Both the position numbers and the translations under genes were made by a program. From Achromobacter sp. UMC46 (GTDB taxonomy: Bacteria; Pseudomonadota; Gammaproteobacteria; Burkholderiales; Burkholderiaceae_B): 64,000 nt of DNA. The stretch spans positions 434,001 to 498,000 of the forward strand of contig NZ_LZZS01000005.1 of NCBI RefSeq assembly GCF_014170335.1, written 5' to 3'. This document shows, piece by piece, positions 63,586-64,000 of the stretch. The notes beneath the pieces are model-generated. The model was not told the origin of the DNA and searched no databases. It saw only the letters and a program-made list of their open reading frames with translations. Every line of letters begins with the position of its first letter. Positions within the stretch are counted from its first letter, which is position 1.

Positions 63586-64000
63586 ATGAAGACATCCCTG
63601 CTTGTCCTATGCCCCGTGGTGCCCGCCAATCTGGAAAGCCTGAAGCAGCGCTACGACGTCACCTATGCGCCCACGCCTGAAGAACGGCAAGCCGCCGTCG
63701 CCGCGCACGCCTCGCGCTTTCAGGCCGTGCTGACCATCGGCACCATCGGGCTGACCGCCGCCGAAATCGCCGCCATGCCGACGCTGGAACTGGTGTCGTG
63801 CATGGGCGTCGGCCACGAGACCGTGGACGTAGACGCCGCCCGCGCACGCGGGATCGTCGTCACCAATGGCCGCGGCGCGAACGACGAGTGCGTTGCCGAC
63901 CACGCGATGGGACTGGTGATTGCCTGCATGCGCAATTTCCGCAAGCTGGATCAGCTTTGCCGTGACGGGGTATGGCGCACGGCGATCACGCCGCCTCCCA
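63586..64000 (+). CDS. D-isomer-specific 2-hydroxyacid dehydrogenase (3' part cut by window edge)
   Basis: ATG at 63586, open for 138 codons to the edge. MKTSLLVLCPVVPANLESLK, then SCMGVGHETVDVDAARARGI and VTNGRGANDECVADHAMGLV match the N-terminal substrate domain of the family and resemble the complete paralogue at 9432. The NAD-binding domain is outside the window. Confidence 0.88.
   Translation, partial: MKTSLLVLCPVVPANLESLKQRYDVTYAPTPEERQAAVAAHASRFQAVLTIGTIGLTAAEIAAMPTLELVSCMGVGHETVDVDAARARGIVVTNGRGANDECVADHAMGLVIACMRNFRKLDQLCRDGVWRTAITPPP

Overview
The window is high-GC DNA. Gene content, codon bias and the mix of LysR regulators, a Bug-type binding protein, DUF899, HscC and guaBA point to the Alcaligenaceae (Burkholderiales), most like Achromobacter or Bordetella. 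This is inferred from gene content. No rRNA or tRNA gene was seen.

Left part (1-13.7 kb): an edge-truncated IclR regulator; guaB-guaA (GMP synthesis) on the minus strand; a DUF2239 gene behind paired operator-like repeats; a HdeD-like membrane protein with an unusual C-terminal domain; a decayed D-cysteine desulfhydrase; a DCC-family protein; a LysR/Bug/2-hydroxyacid dehydrogenase cluster; an orphan Imm1-like gene; an exported protein plus an OmpA-domain protein; and a lipoprotein.

13.78-20.05 kb: a segment bounded by two 55-bp direct repeats (52/55 identical). It carries an RMF/CrpP-like gene, a 903-aa autotransporter, a membrane diguanylate cyclase and, just inside the right repeat, a decayed tyrosine-recombinase fragment. 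I read it as the scar of an integrated element.

20.1-30.7 kb: one nine-gene plus-strand cluster, mostly with ATGA overlaps: LysR, FAD monooxygenase, peptide-type ABC transporter (two permeases, two ATPases, binding protein), BAAT-like hydrolase and a CMD/AhpD fusion. It looks like an uptake-and-oxidation pathway for a peptide- or ester-like compound. A SAM methyltransferase follows.

32-41 kb: accessory/defence region. It holds an IS3-family element next to an older IS3 remnant; an AT-rich two-gene unit of a ParA-like ATPase and a RelA/SpoT-type alarmone synthetase; a Septu-like ATPase/HNH pair; a second HNH nuclease; and a stand-alone HSDR_N-type nuclease. An 11-bp motif (AGTCTGACACC and its complement) sits at the borders of several of these modules and recurs elsewhere, 11 copies in all.

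41-48.8 kb: a YciI-like protein, a hypothetical protein, and a LysR divergent from an MFS/SDR/IlvD-Edd/hydroxyisobutyrate-dehydrogenase-like operon, probably for sugar-acid catabolism.

48.9-64 kb: small lipoproteins; HscC (Hsp70) with a degenerate J-domain/TonB-C fusion partner; a broken and an intact DUF899 paralogue with two small genes and a 40-bp tandem duplication between them; a glyoxalase-fold protein; a B12-type radical SAM protein; a CurA-type reductase; a LysR; and an edge-truncated 2-hydroxyacid dehydrogenase.
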